Shown: in pieces, positions 11,996 through 20,676 of the stretch
Layout: every line of letters starts with the position of its first letter
Numbering within the stretch: the stretch's first letter is position 1
NCBI GenBank assembly: GCA_026874595.1
Contig: CM049320.1
Coordinates: forward strand, 40,052,714-40,116,713
Reading direction: 5' to 3'
DNA from: Sipunculus nudus
Taxonomy: Eukaryota > Annelida > Sipuncula > Golfingiida > Sipunculidae
DNA: 64,000 bases
Notes under the pieces: generated by a model
Seen by the model: only the letters and a program-made list of their open reading frames with translations
What the model was told of the DNA's origin: nothing
The model's database searches: none
Translations under genes and position numbers: made by a program

Positions 11996-13727
11996 ATATA
12001 TATATATTATGGGGTTTTGCATGAAAAAAGAACGAATTGTTGGCATTTGATTGAGACAAGAGTACACAATGAATACAGGAGACGTTTCTATCTTAAGTGA
12101 AACATTACAATTATAATACAACATAAATGATAACTGATTTTTTTTCATTTTGTATATAAATATATATCCACAGCATACAGCCAGCCTGACATCCATATGG
12201 TTTACGTTCAACTACCATGATCATCTTTCTTTAAAAAAATCCTTACATGTGGTCGCTTAACGTTCGTCTTATAATCCCTTCCACTTTAAAATTGCTTTTG
12301 AAATGGACGGAGTTAGCTCAGAGAAAAGAATGTCACGATCAATGCTCGAGAGCGGAGTATTTAAGCGCAAGAAGTTCCAGCACGATTGTCACGTGAACAC
12401 TAACCCTGATGTCTCGATTATCCTCGATTAATTGCATGGCGATGTCTTTACACGCTGGGTCCGTCACGAACGCCTCCCACCCCCTGTTAGCTGAGTAGGC
12501 GTAAGCGGCGGCAGGGGTCGCGTGCGTCACGCGCGTGGTCGTAACTATCCCCGTCCACTTGCCTACAAATAAATATTCGACAGCTTGTAAACCTCCTATA
12601 TCACATGGTATTCAACGTACGGAAGTACGTGTCTGCGTATGTAGATGTATGCGTATGCGGTACGTATGCGTATGCAGCTAGAAAACGGGACGCCTGCGAT
12701 TCCATTAATTTCATACTTATACGTGTGCGGTACGTGTGCAGCAAAATTAGGGTTGTAATAAAACGTCGCAAGAACAAAGAAGTCATCTGTCAAAGAGATA
12801 TGGAAGAAAAGTGTGGAATTCCCCCGTCACTTACCATGCGTATGCATTTTCAACCGCAGCAGTGAGCGATCGAAACGTTCTGTATTACGTATATATGGAA
12901 TCACTCCAAGAGAAATATAATGTGTCCGAAACCTAGCTGCATAGGCGCACGTGCTGCATGCGCACATATGAAATGTCACCTTAAGAGTGGTGCGTTTTAC
13001 TGACTTTACAAATTGCACTGGTGGAATAATAGGCCCCTAGCTTGGTCCATTGGACCACAATCGCCAGCTCTTATAATCTTTTTTAAATAATGTCCCTTGT
13101 CATCCTGTTGTATCATATTTTTTTAAATATCTCATATCATCTTTTTTTTCTCATCATTATTAATAATATCTGTTTATTGAGCAAATATGCACAAAGACAT
13201 TTTTCTTCTAAACTGAGCGAAATTTTCTTTTAAACATTTTTTTATGATGAAGAGACGAACCCCTGCATTTTCTCGATTTTTAGTATGATAATAAATTAGC
13301 CAATTTTGATTATCTGTGTCCCAATTATTTAAAATAGAACCCCGACATTAAAAGTGAATTAGTTTAGTTGGAATGGTAAAAAGACACCTAAGTTCTTTTT
13401 ATATCGTATCGTAACGTTATGATTTTTCGTGCGTTTAGTGTTTTACCTTCTGTTTGGGAATGTTTGAGGATAGACGTGGCTCTGTTGTTCGGCATCAGCG
13501 AGGCTTGGCAGTCATACCGGTCTACTTCCTGTTTGACACCAATGGTTCCGGCCTGGGCCTTGTACCCGGTAAGGAAGGCGGTGGCTGTCCCCGCGGAGTC
13601 CGGCGTCTGCTGGTCAGTGTTGTATGTCTGAAACAGTCAGTCACACTATAGAATACTTGTATGGCGATAACGAAGACTGGTAGCATATATGGCTAGATAT
13701 GAAATTCAAAACATGACTCACATGTGG

Positions 13728-13803
<76 letters not shown>

Positions 13804-13965
13804 GGTAGAGTTACTCTCCTTTGTAAAGTGCTCTATAGCCTACAGACTAGGACAGAGCGGTATAACTGAAGAAAAAACACATTCGCCTGATGATCGGGTC
13901 GCATCCCGTGAAACAGACTGTTGTGAATTTACAGTGTTGTTTTTCTTCAGAGTTATTATTATTAT

Positions 13966-14033
<68 letters not shown>

Positions 14034-14519
14034 TGCTCCCTGTAACGCAGGCAGGGGTAGGCGTCTGGGACACCAGAAATCTCACTAGAACATTCGATTT
14101 TATGGACTTGAAGTGCGAAGCATCTTGCTGTCGGGCCAAAGGATTGAAGTTGGCTTATAGCAATGACTGACCATTGCCGACTACCTCGAAAACCAGCCAA
14201 CTTTGTAAACACTGCCGAAAACTGAACCTTAAGCTTCACTCTATTCAAATAATCATATATAGTCACCCGATATTTAATCATTTAATGATACAAAAATAAG
14301 TTAAACATATTTCAATTGTACACAATCGTTCAAAATTTGACACAAATCACCTCCTATTGGACGGTCCCAATTTATATTAATGTGTACATGTATATACTAC
14401 TTTCTGCGAATCCCGGGGTTTTTTTTCGCTCTTTATATATAAGACCTCGCTTAGACGACCACCTCGCAAATGCGACAAGTTTATCAGGGTCCCCATGTGG
14501 TCGGTATTTCGAGGATTTA

Positions 14520-14576
<57 letters not shown>

Positions 14577-14875
14577 GTATTGACTTACCTTCGATAATCC
14601 CGCATAGGGGAATTTTTCCCAACTCATCGAAGACTCTTCAAACGTCTTATTAAGTAGCTGCATGTGGAAGAGGCGGGCGGCGCTAACTGTGGACACGCCC
14701 ATTCCGTCACCGATGAACAAGATGACGTTTTTGGCCACGCCCATTAATCGTCTCAGCTGGAGCGCGTTATTAAGTTCATTTTGACCCAGAGTGAACCAGT
14801 CTCTGTTCAGGTTCCCGGATTTTGATGTTGACCGTTTGTTAGGATGAACGGGGTGGCGAAAGTCCGGGTGATATT
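4748..14875 (-). CDS. ALP: Alkaline phosphatase, GPI-anchored type (9 exons, first exon missing)
   Basis: Hydrolyses phosphate monoesters at the outer cell surface using two zinc ions and one magnesium. Exons: 14875-14589, 13627-13447, 12562-12405, 11618-11514, 10592-10484, 9887-9747, 9219-9028, 6030-5899, 5040-4748. All introns are GT-AG and the phases match, giving 532 residues to the stop (numbered here from the split codon at 14875). Visible sites: Asp57 in GDGMGVST, nucleophile Ser107 in [11 protein letters not shown], His170 and Thr172 in THATPA, Arg183 in NRGW, Glu327/Asp332/His336 in [10 protein letters not shown], Asp373/His374/His376 in TADHSH, His453 in ETHGGED. Spacings agree with animal ALPs. 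The tail (residues about 517-532) is hydrophobic after a small-residue stretch, as in GPI signals. Thr172 replaces the Ser of mammalian enzymes, as in the bacterial enzyme. No frameshift or stop is seen, so the gene looks functional. The signal peptide exon is not included. Confidence 0.95.
5278..5905 (-). repeat. 35-bp minisatellite in last ALP intron, abutting exon 9
   Basis: Plus-strand unit GGATCGGAAGTACATGCACT then TACTTGTATTTCGTT, about 15 full units mixed with shorter 22-23-bp forms (GTAAATGTAAGGTT). The minus strand of each unit reads AACGAAATACAAGTAAGTG, the same as the 3' end of exon 9 and its donor (AACGAGAATACAAGTAAGTG). The array runs up to the exon, so long frames across it are artefacts. 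Confidence 0.9.
5899..6030 (-). CDS. ALP: ALP exon 9
   Basis: Acceptor ACACTTGCAG, donor GTAAGT. Residues 392-435, with [12 protein letters not shown] aligning with AYTVLLYGNGPG of mammalian ALPs. The last bases, AATACAA before GTAAGT, are the same as the repeated motif of the minisatellite in the next intron, so the exon end abuts the array. Confidence 0.93.
6133..6238. repeat. (GA)n and (CT)n pair in ALP intron 8
   Basis: About 21 GA units (6133-6174) and about 16 CT units (6206-6237) are separated by some 30 bases and are complementary, so they could form a hairpin. Confidence 0.95.
6457..6522. repeat. (TA)n tract, ALP intron 8
   Basis: About 33 uninterrupted TA units followed by CGTGTGTGT. 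Confidence 0.97.
7205..8450 (-). pseudogene. L1-like LINE 3' relic in ALP intron 8
   Basis: Minus-strand frames give [20 protein letters not shown] followed by [14 protein letters not shown] near 8150-8300, matching the GKITVIKSLxLPKLxYLLSVLPNP segment of LINE reverse transcriptases. Near 7270-7480 they give [13 protein letters not shown] then [16 protein letters not shown], matching the C-terminal CxxC...EHLFxxC region. Stops and frameshifts interrupt it throughout. It has the same orientation as ALP. The 3' tail may run on toward 6600. Confidence 0.72.
9028..9219 (-). CDS. ALP: ALP exon 8 (zinc ligands)
   Basis: Acceptor TCATTTGCAG, donor GTATGT. Residues 328-391. GGRIDHAHH supplies Asp332 and His336, and TADHSHAF supplies Asp373, His374 and His376. 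The Glu327 to Asp373 spacing of 46 equals that of human placental ALP (311 to 357). Ends NPIM plus one base of Gly. Confidence 0.96.
9372..9464. repeat. (TA)n tract, ALP intron 7
   Basis: Two long TA runs separated by GAAAATATATAG and AATA breaks. Confidence 0.95.
9747..9887 (-). CDS. ALP: ALP exon 7
   Basis: Acceptor TTGCACTCAG, donor GTTAGT. Residues 281-327, beginning [11 protein letters not shown] (family pattern MGLFEPGDMKYE) and ending FLEVE. Glu327 is the magnesium-site glutamate at the exon boundary. Both boundaries are phase 1 and complete Gly codons. Confidence 0.94.
10001..10052. repeat. (TA)n tract, ALP intron 6
   Basis: About 26 TA units immediately next to the hairpin MITE at 10053. 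Confidence 0.97.
10053..10180. mobile_element. 128-bp hairpin MITE in ALP intron 6
   Basis: The first 37 bases (AGTCAATGAACATAA...GCCAA) reappear inverted at the right end (TTGGCG...TTCATTGACT) with two or three differences. That leaves a loop of about 50 bases. It abuts a (TA)n tract, so a TA target duplication cannot be read. The transcript would form a stem of about 37 bp. Confidence 0.75.
10484..10592 (-). CDS. ALP: ALP exon 6
   Basis: Acceptor TTCTTTCAG, donor GTAAGG. Residues 245-280, starting EWLQDKAG and ending MDYLL plus the first base of a Gly codon. It aligns with the EWLAKRQGARYVWN region of mammalian enzymes, where the family is variable in length. Confidence 0.93.
10630..10955 (+). 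repeat. Dispersed repeat family A, copy 2 (ALP intron 5)
   Basis: Begins ACTGCGCAGAATCGGATTCA and keeps GGCAAATTACATAAACAT and GAAATTGACAGTTGA. It lies just upstream of the acceptor of ALP exon 6, starting about 38 bases from the exon edge. Confidence 0.65.
11514..11618 (-). CDS. ALP: ALP exon 5
   Basis: Acceptor TTTTTCTGCAG, donor GTGAGT; 35 whole codons, residues 210-244. Contains [10 protein letters not shown], matching the VILGGGRKYMF segment of animal ALPs, followed by the DPEY segment. Both ends are phase 0. Confidence 0.94.
11925..12007. repeat. (TA)n tract, ALP intron 4
   Basis: TA repeat with single TTTA and TCTA breaks. Confidence 0.95.
12405..12562 (-). CDS. ALP: ALP exon 4 (magnesium-site residues)
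   Basis: Acceptor TTATTTGTAG, donor GTTAGT. Residues 157-209, containing [19 protein letters not shown]. His170 and Thr172 sit where mammalian ALPs have His153 and Ser155. Arg183 (NRGW) matches the phosphate-binding Arg166. A cysteine follows in DPACKD. Ends in phase 0. Confidence 0.95.
12690..12990 (+). repeat. Dispersed repeat family I, copy 1 (ALP intron 3)
   Basis: TTCCATTAAT, GCGGTACGT, GTGTGGAATTCCCCCGTC, GATCGAAACGT, ATAATRTGTCCGAA, CCTAGCTG and GCACATATG follow in the same order at 37540-37875. Rich in ACGT/GTACG words. Confidence 0.6.
13447..13627 (-). CDS. ALP: ALP exon 3 (active-site serine)
   Basis: Acceptor GACTGTTTCAG, donor GTAAAA (a weaker donor than its neighbours). Residues 97-156. 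Holds [13 protein letters not shown], where Ser107 is the phosphorylated nucleophile, and the cysteine of YDC that pairs in a disulfide in mammalian ALPs. Ends with one base of a Gly codon completed by exon 4. Confidence 0.95.
13728..13800. repeat. (TA)n tract, ALP intron 2
   Basis: About 36 TA units with one TTTA break, 100 bases upstream of the exon 3 acceptor in transcript sense. Confidence 0.95.
13967..14030. repeat. (TA)n tract, ALP intron 2
   Basis: TA repeat with one TGTA break, preceded by (TTA)n. Confidence 0.95.
14432..14517. mobile_element. Decayed pogo-like MITE in ALP intron 2
   Basis: GACCTCGCTTAGACGACCACC and a right part GGTCGGTATTTCGAGG are inverted and resemble the GCGACCACC motifs of the MITE at 4553-4729. 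The outer CAGTG ends are lost. Confidence 0.35.
14519..14573. repeat. (TA)n tract, ALP intron 2 near donor
   Basis: TA repeat with one TGTA break, starting about 16 bases inside the intron from the exon 2 donor. Confidence 0.95.
14589..14875 (-). CDS. ALP: ALP exon 2 (N-terminal catalytic region)
   Basis: Acceptor TTATTTTCAG and donor GTAAGT; starts with two bases of a split codon and ends in phase 0. Encodes residues 1-96: a basic, Lys/Arg/Ser-rich N-terminal stretch of about 45 residues, then [20 protein letters not shown] with the metal-binding Asp57, and ends in FPYAGLSK. The segment before AKNV is somewhat longer than in mammalian ALPs. The upstream intron carries a long AAT/ATT tract that begins only a few bases from the acceptor. 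Confidence 0.95.
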
Positions 14876-14884
14876 CTGAAAATA

Positions 14885-14890
14885 ATAATG

Positions 14891-14949
<59 letters not shown>

Positions 14950-14969
14950 TATTATAATTATTATTATTT

Positions 14970-15058
<89 letters not shown>
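14885..15058. repeat. AAT/ATT tract, self-complementary
   Basis: About 20 AAT repeats are followed by mixed AAT/ATT and then about 20 ATT repeats. The two halves are inverted copies and can fold back on each other. On the minus strand the tract ends about 10 bases before the ALP exon 2 acceptor. Confidence 0.95.
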
Positions 15059-15059
<1 letters not shown>

Positions 15060-15153
15060 GTTGAACTAGTCATAACGAATTTAGGTTACTATTCAGTAAC
15101 TAACAATAAAAAGCTCATGAGATTAGAGGCTAATCATGCTTTGTTTATACATA

Positions 15154-15156
<3 letters not shown>

Positions 15157-15213
<57 letters not shown>
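15157..15213. repeat. (TA)n tract upstream of ALP exon 2
   Basis: TA repeat with one TTTA break. Confidence 0.95.
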
Positions 15214-15214
<1 letters not shown>

Positions 15215-15912
15215 CTAATTTCTAGAGCGCAAGTCTATGTAGGACACATTTCTATACGCTGTTCAGTTTCTGTATGCTGGTACAATAGAGTGGTTTTAAT
15301 AAAAAGTCATACCCCCGTCAATAGATTAAAAGTCCACGTCACTCAATTGTCTTAAAAATTCAGATTGTAAAATGCCTTGGCTGTATATAATATTTAAGAA
15401 ACCAGAGTTGTGTGCGAAGCTGTAGCTAACCACGGGGGCGTATCTAGTATCTATGTTGTCTAGTGCAGATATATTGCCAGTTAAACTGAAAGCTATATGG
15501 CTGCCCACACTATCGTTACAATATCACCATACACAGATGGCATGTTGACGCTCCATGAAAAATAGAACCAAATGTGAAAAACCTGTCTCTGTGATGAAAC
15601 ACGGTACCAATGGGTAAAAACAATTTAAATTTAATTCAAATTCGGACTACATTTTGGCTAGGATCAGGATAAAGGAAATGATCTGGTAAGATGTTTGCGC
15701 TCCACTGAGTGCCTTTCCATTTTTTATAAATGAAAATAAAAACAACAATGTATAGAGTAAGCAACATGACAACAAATAACCTTGGCTTGAAGAAATGATT
15801 AAAGAAACAATACTCCGAATGTGGGTGTAGCACCGTTTTTGTATCCTACTTGGTTTCCTACGTTTGTCACATTATTGCAACTCAGGCTTGACCTGATACC
15901 TCCATTTGGAAG

Positions 15913-16280
15913 GAACACACTGCGCAGAATCGGACTCAAAAGAGCAGGACTCCACCGGTAAGGGTTTGTGGGCTTCAAAATCTGCCACCCACAATGCACC
16001 GGGGCTCCTAAATACACCATCGCCGTAAGTATCAATGAAGTGACTATTGTAATGAAGTCCGTTCATGTAAATATGTTGGATAATAATTGTTTGGAGGCAA
16101 ATTACATAAACACGGGTAGTTTTGTGGTAAGGGCTTCACGAAATAAGTAAAATTAGTTTGTACATACGCATGGGGAATGTAAACAGAGGAACGTGTTTGG
16201 TTGAAATGTTACAAATTTTTATTTTGTAAGTTTGACAGTTGATACAAGTAGTCCTCCGTCCCACAATGCCTAACTGTAAG
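15913..16280 (+). repeat. Dispersed repeat family A, copy 3
   Basis: Most complete copy: ACTGCGCAGAATCGGACTCA, CCCACAATGCACCGGGGCTC, GGCAAATTACATAAACACGG, GGGCTTCACG, AAGTTTGACAGTTGATACAA, ending CCCACAATGCCTAA. The CCCACAATGC string thus occurs near both ends. Confidence 0.7.
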
Positions 16281-16859
16281 TTCAGTTTTAAGTAGAAACG
16301 ACATCTGGTCAGATTATAGTAGATGTCGTGTTACTCTGGTGGATTTGTATTTTACCCTTTCCTCATACAATGAGCGATCTTGAACCTAATGAACACCAGT
16401 GGTGACTACTTTTGTAAGAGAGACTATTAAGTGCGTGTATATACACGGGGTAACGAGTAGCGACAGCTTGTCACCCAAAACGTCGATTTTAGATGAACTG
16501 AAGACGATGGGGTGACAGTACAAGCTATTGGGTTCGCATCAATTCTAGTATGTGCAGATGTGCACGCCATTTCTGACTCTACTTTTTCATTTTCATCTAC
16601 TTCTCGAACTGTCATTTTCCTGAGTTAAGACAAAAAGGTGACGTTTTTCTGTTGGGGAAAATAATAATTATTACATCCACGGTTGACTTACGTGTATTCG
16701 TGCAGCAGTTTTTAATTCCGAGGCTGGTTTAATTAGAACAAGGCCTTCAGGCCTAATGCGAACCTGTGCATTGGGAAATACACCAGGTATGATGCTTCAA
16801 TGCTGGACCATTACTTTTCATGTATATGAACAATGCAAGTACTAAACATTTTGAAAAAG

Positions 16860-17265
16860 AAACAATTTCAATAACATCACTGCTGAAATTCTGGCATGGG
16901 TGCACACAACACAAAAACGATTGTAGCTGGCACCACCAGTCTTGTATACTTCGAAGCTATCAGAGATGTACACATATGCCAATTTTCAGACTGATATATC
17001 AAACCCCTCCTGAGAAATAAGCAGAGACACACACTGTGCAAAAATTATTGTTGGTGGCATCACCAGTCTTGTATACGACAAAGCTATTCGATATGTATAA
17101 AAATGCCCAATTTCAGGCTGATATATCAAATTCCTCTGTAGAAATAAGCAGGCACCACCTGTCTTGTAAATGAGAATACCATCAAAGACGCATAGACAGG
17201 TCAAAATATCAGTCCAATACATCAAACTTCCCCAGAGTTTGATGCACTGGGCTGACAAGGCTTAG
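16860..17265 (+). repeat. Degenerate module array related to H2 subarray A
   Basis: Three diverged units of about 115 bp: GGCACCACCAGTCTTGTATA, GGCATCACCAGTCTTGTATA, GGCACCACCTGTCTTGTAAA, each followed by AAGCTAT..GAKATGT, TGCCAATTTTCAG..TGATATATCAAA and AAATAAGCAG. CACTGTGCAAAAAT links it to the 48-kb array. Confidence 0.5.
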
Positions 17266-17314
17266 GTGAGTAAGGCAGTTGCCCCCAAGTGACCTGTGAC
17301 AATTTGCTGCCTCA

Positions 17315-17730
17315 AGCTACTGCACTGAGTTAACTCTTGACCTGCACCTGGCTAGACTGAGTGAACTTTTGACCTGTACCTGGCTGCACTGAGTGAACTC
17401 TTGACCTGTTGCATAATCTGACACAGTTGGCAGTCTGCCAAAGCTATAAATAGATTCAGGCTGAACTTTGGTGCCAAATATAATGCAGTGAGCAGTCTGC
17501 CAAAGCTATAAATAGAATGCAGCTACTGCACTGAGTTAACTCTTGACCTGCACCTGGCTAGACTGAGTGAACTTTTGACCTGTACCTGGCTGCACTGAGT
17601 GAACTCTTGACCTGTTGCATAATCTGACACAGTTGGCAGTCTGCCAAAGCTATAAATAGATTCAGGCTGAACTTTGGTGCCAAATATAATGCAGTGAGCA
17701 GTCTGCCAAAGCTATAAATAGAATGCAGCT
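17315..17730 (+). repeat. 206-bp tandem duplication with TATA-like words
   Basis: AGCTACTGCACTGAGTTAAC starts at 17315 and 17521, and AGCTACTGCACTGAGTGAAC at 17727. The first two units look almost identical. Each unit contains two copies of GTCTGCCAAAGCTATAAATA, and a smaller inner repeat ACTGAGTGAACTYTTGACCT. Confidence 0.92.
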
Positions 17731-18334
17731 ACTGCACTGAGTGAACTCTTGACCTATACCTGGCTACACTTCTTCCAATCCTGGCACAGTGCCAAAACTA
17801 TTTTTAGAGCTGACATCATCTTGGCTAATGGCCAACATCAAGGCACTGGCAATCTGCCAATGGTAAACCAAGTGCTGCAATCTGAACACAAAAGTGGTCC
17901 CTACTTGAAATAACTTTGAAATTTATTTTCCCAATACAAAATGCTAATCAGCTGACTTTTTATAAAAAAAAAAGAAATCAGGAATATATGTAAAATTATT
18001 ACGGATGCATACTGAATGTAAAATTAAAATACAGATATATCTCATTGATGGCAAATTCTTGAATTAAGTTGAGTATAGGGATACCAATAATTTATAATCC
18101 ACGTACTGTTGTCTTTATATAGCCACAGAGAGCTGAATATCTATGATTGTAATATTGCCTGGTATAATGAATAACTTTAATCATAAATCTAAATTGTTTA
18201 AAAGCTTTTAAAAAAAACTTTCTTGTCAATATAAACCAAAGATAACCTGAAATCTAAATGTCTAGTGGCATGATGTAATAGATGCTGATAAACTGGTGCC
18301 AGGCTAGATGTAACAGCATCACACAGCTAACATA

Positions 18335-19390
18335 TATGGTAAAATGACTCAATTCAATCTCCATAATTCAGCCAAAAATCATTCATGCGGAACCATTAAT
18401 GACAATTATTATAAGAATTATTGTAGGAATTATTCTTGTAAAATATTTAACAAACTTGCTTCAGTGGCATCAGTCGAAAAACGTTTCGCAGGTTATAACT
18501 CATATAGGACGATACAGCAAACTGGCTAAGTTCAGCTTCCCGTAACTCAGCCAAAAAGCACTGAACCAAAACCATTTGAACATACTTGAATTATCAACAT
18601 CTGAGGATAATTAATGTGCGAGATTTAAGAATTTGGCCCAGTGGTTTTTGAGAAGAAGGTCTTTGTAGCCATTGAGCTAAAATCGGCTGTCATGGCATAT
18701 CACTAAATTTAGCTTCCCATAACTTAGCCAAAAGTCATTGAAAAGAGACCATTTGAACAAACTTCAGAAAGCACTACCCTGGGATCATTTCTGTGCGATA
18801 TTAAACATTTTGGCCATATGGTTTCAGAGAAAAAGTTTTTTGTAGCCCTCAGTGTGATACAGGCACTGACTACCCCGTACAAAAAAAGCCGACGCAGGTG
18901 GCGCCACCAATACCTCAATTTCAGATATAACCTATGTGACCAACATTGGCATAAAATTTGGTGATGATAGCTACAGCCGTTTCTGAGATTGAAATTTTAA
19001 TATGCTTTTTTGCACAGTTAACAAAGTTCAACCTCCTGTATCTCGGCCAAAAATCTCTGAACTGGAACCATTCGAACAATTTTGTGAAAGATTGTTCCAG
19101 GGATCATTTCTGTGAAATATTGAACAATTTGGCTGGACAATTTCGGAGAAGAAGATTTTTAAAGTTTTTATAGCTTTTTCCCTATAAAATCTAAGAAAAT
19201 TCAGTTAGAAAAAAATAAACAAAATCCGATATAGTTTTTTGGATGACTGATTATTTGCAAAAAATTTGGTGATGCTAGCTCCTGCCGTATTTGAGATAGC
19301 TATGGTTAACGTACAGACGACGCACGACAGACGACGCGCGACGGACGACGCCGCACCATCGCATAAGCTCACAGGTTCGCTAAAAACTCG
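18335..19390 (+). mobile_element. Helitron-like element H3 with degenerate core repeats
   Basis: At least four core units of about 180-190 bp, recognised by CAGCCAAAAA / TAGCCAAAAG, GAACCATT..GAACA, GGATCATTTCTGTG and GAGAAGAAG..TTTGTAGC. They are followed by a GACGACG-type run (19313-19350), CCATCGCATAAGCTCACAGG and GCTAAAAA. The layout equals H2 but the sequence is unrelated. The terminal hairpin is poor here. Confidence 0.55.
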
Positions 19391-20420
19391 TCCCCACGTC
19401 TGTCAGCGGGAGAACCATAACTTCCGGTAGGGGATTTCCAAACGGCTATAAGTAAAACTCGGAAGTCCGAAGTCGGAAGGAAGGATTTTTTTAAATAAAG
19501 CAATGATCGAAGCATAATTAAAATGCTACTACATCAATGGAAAGTACCATTTTATTTTTATTGATAGAATAAGGTCTTTTCTATCATTATGTTAAAAAAT
19601 CAAAGTTATCCATCCGAAGTTATATACTATTTTTTTGCTCGGAAATGCCCGGTTATGGTCCAAATGCGTAAAACTTGGAAGCCAGTAATGGCTAATGCAC
19701 CGGTCATCATATCGTCAGCAAACGTGTCAAGCATTTTCAGTTTCTTCAATATCACATATTTTTCATAAACTCAATCTGTTTTGTAACATTCATGGTGCTG
19801 TTTTATTATAATTTATAATATTGATATTTTTTTTTCATTGTGTAAAACAAGATTATTTTAACTCATCAATATTTTACGCTGTTACCGTATTTTATGTTGG
19901 TGGAAACATGAAAAAAAAATAAAGGTATTGATAATATTTTATTCACGTTACAAATGTGCCCCTATAAAAATTACCCTGATAATATCATAGAGACTTAAAA
20001 AGAAAATTTGACAGAACCAAAAAAAAGTCCAGTGAATGTTTTTACGAGTTGTTTCGAACAAAATATTTTATTTAATGTATAAATTGAAAAACCTTTTCCT
20101 CTATCATTGACAAAAAAATTTCATCAGGATTATGAATCTCTTAAACTTTTATCTATTATGTAATAATTTTTATGCCAAATTATATGTTATATTTCATGGT
20201 CTGTTGCACACACATATATATATATTATATATATATATTAAATCACAATGTGATATTTTCCCCATATGTTCCTGCTGTAAATGGAACCTGTTTCAATTCA
20301 TGTTTTGAAATTTTGCCAAAAAAGCATAATATACATGATCCTTTACAATAATTTGTTTGATAATGATTTCATCAGACGGATCCTGCAAAATTAAAAAATA
20401 AACACAAACAATAACAATAC

Positions 20421-20478
20421 CTTGACAGAAAAATATACACAATGCATGTGTAAATAGATATGATGCCGATTGTAACAT
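20421..20478 (-). CDS. Possible ALP exon 1 (signal peptide), weak candidate
   Basis: A minus-strand ATG opens 19 codons plus one base, ending CAAG before GTATTG. The peptide MLQSASYLFTHALCIFFCQ has a signal-like hydrophobic core. The leftover G would complete GAA (Glu) with the AA at the start of exon 2, so the phase fits. Against it: the donor is weak, the implied intron is about 5.5 kb, and short hydrophobic frames are common in AT-rich DNA. Confidence 0.18.
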
Positions 20479-20617
20479 TTAACAATCATATAAAAAACAA
20501 TAGTTTCTTTTTTGCAGAACGATTCAATATATAATCGATATTTTTTATGCTGTTACGTACAATATTCATCAAATTAATGTTCTGAAAATTTGTTAAACCA
20601 CAGAACACAAACATTTA

Positions 20618-20621
<4 letters not shown>

Positions 20622-20673
<52 letters not shown>
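20622..20673. repeat. (TA)n tract
   Basis: About 25 TA units in AT-rich DNA between two copies of a CCAAAAAAAGTCCAGTRAATG block (20016, 20731). Confidence 0.95.
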
Positions 20674-20676
<3 letters not shown>

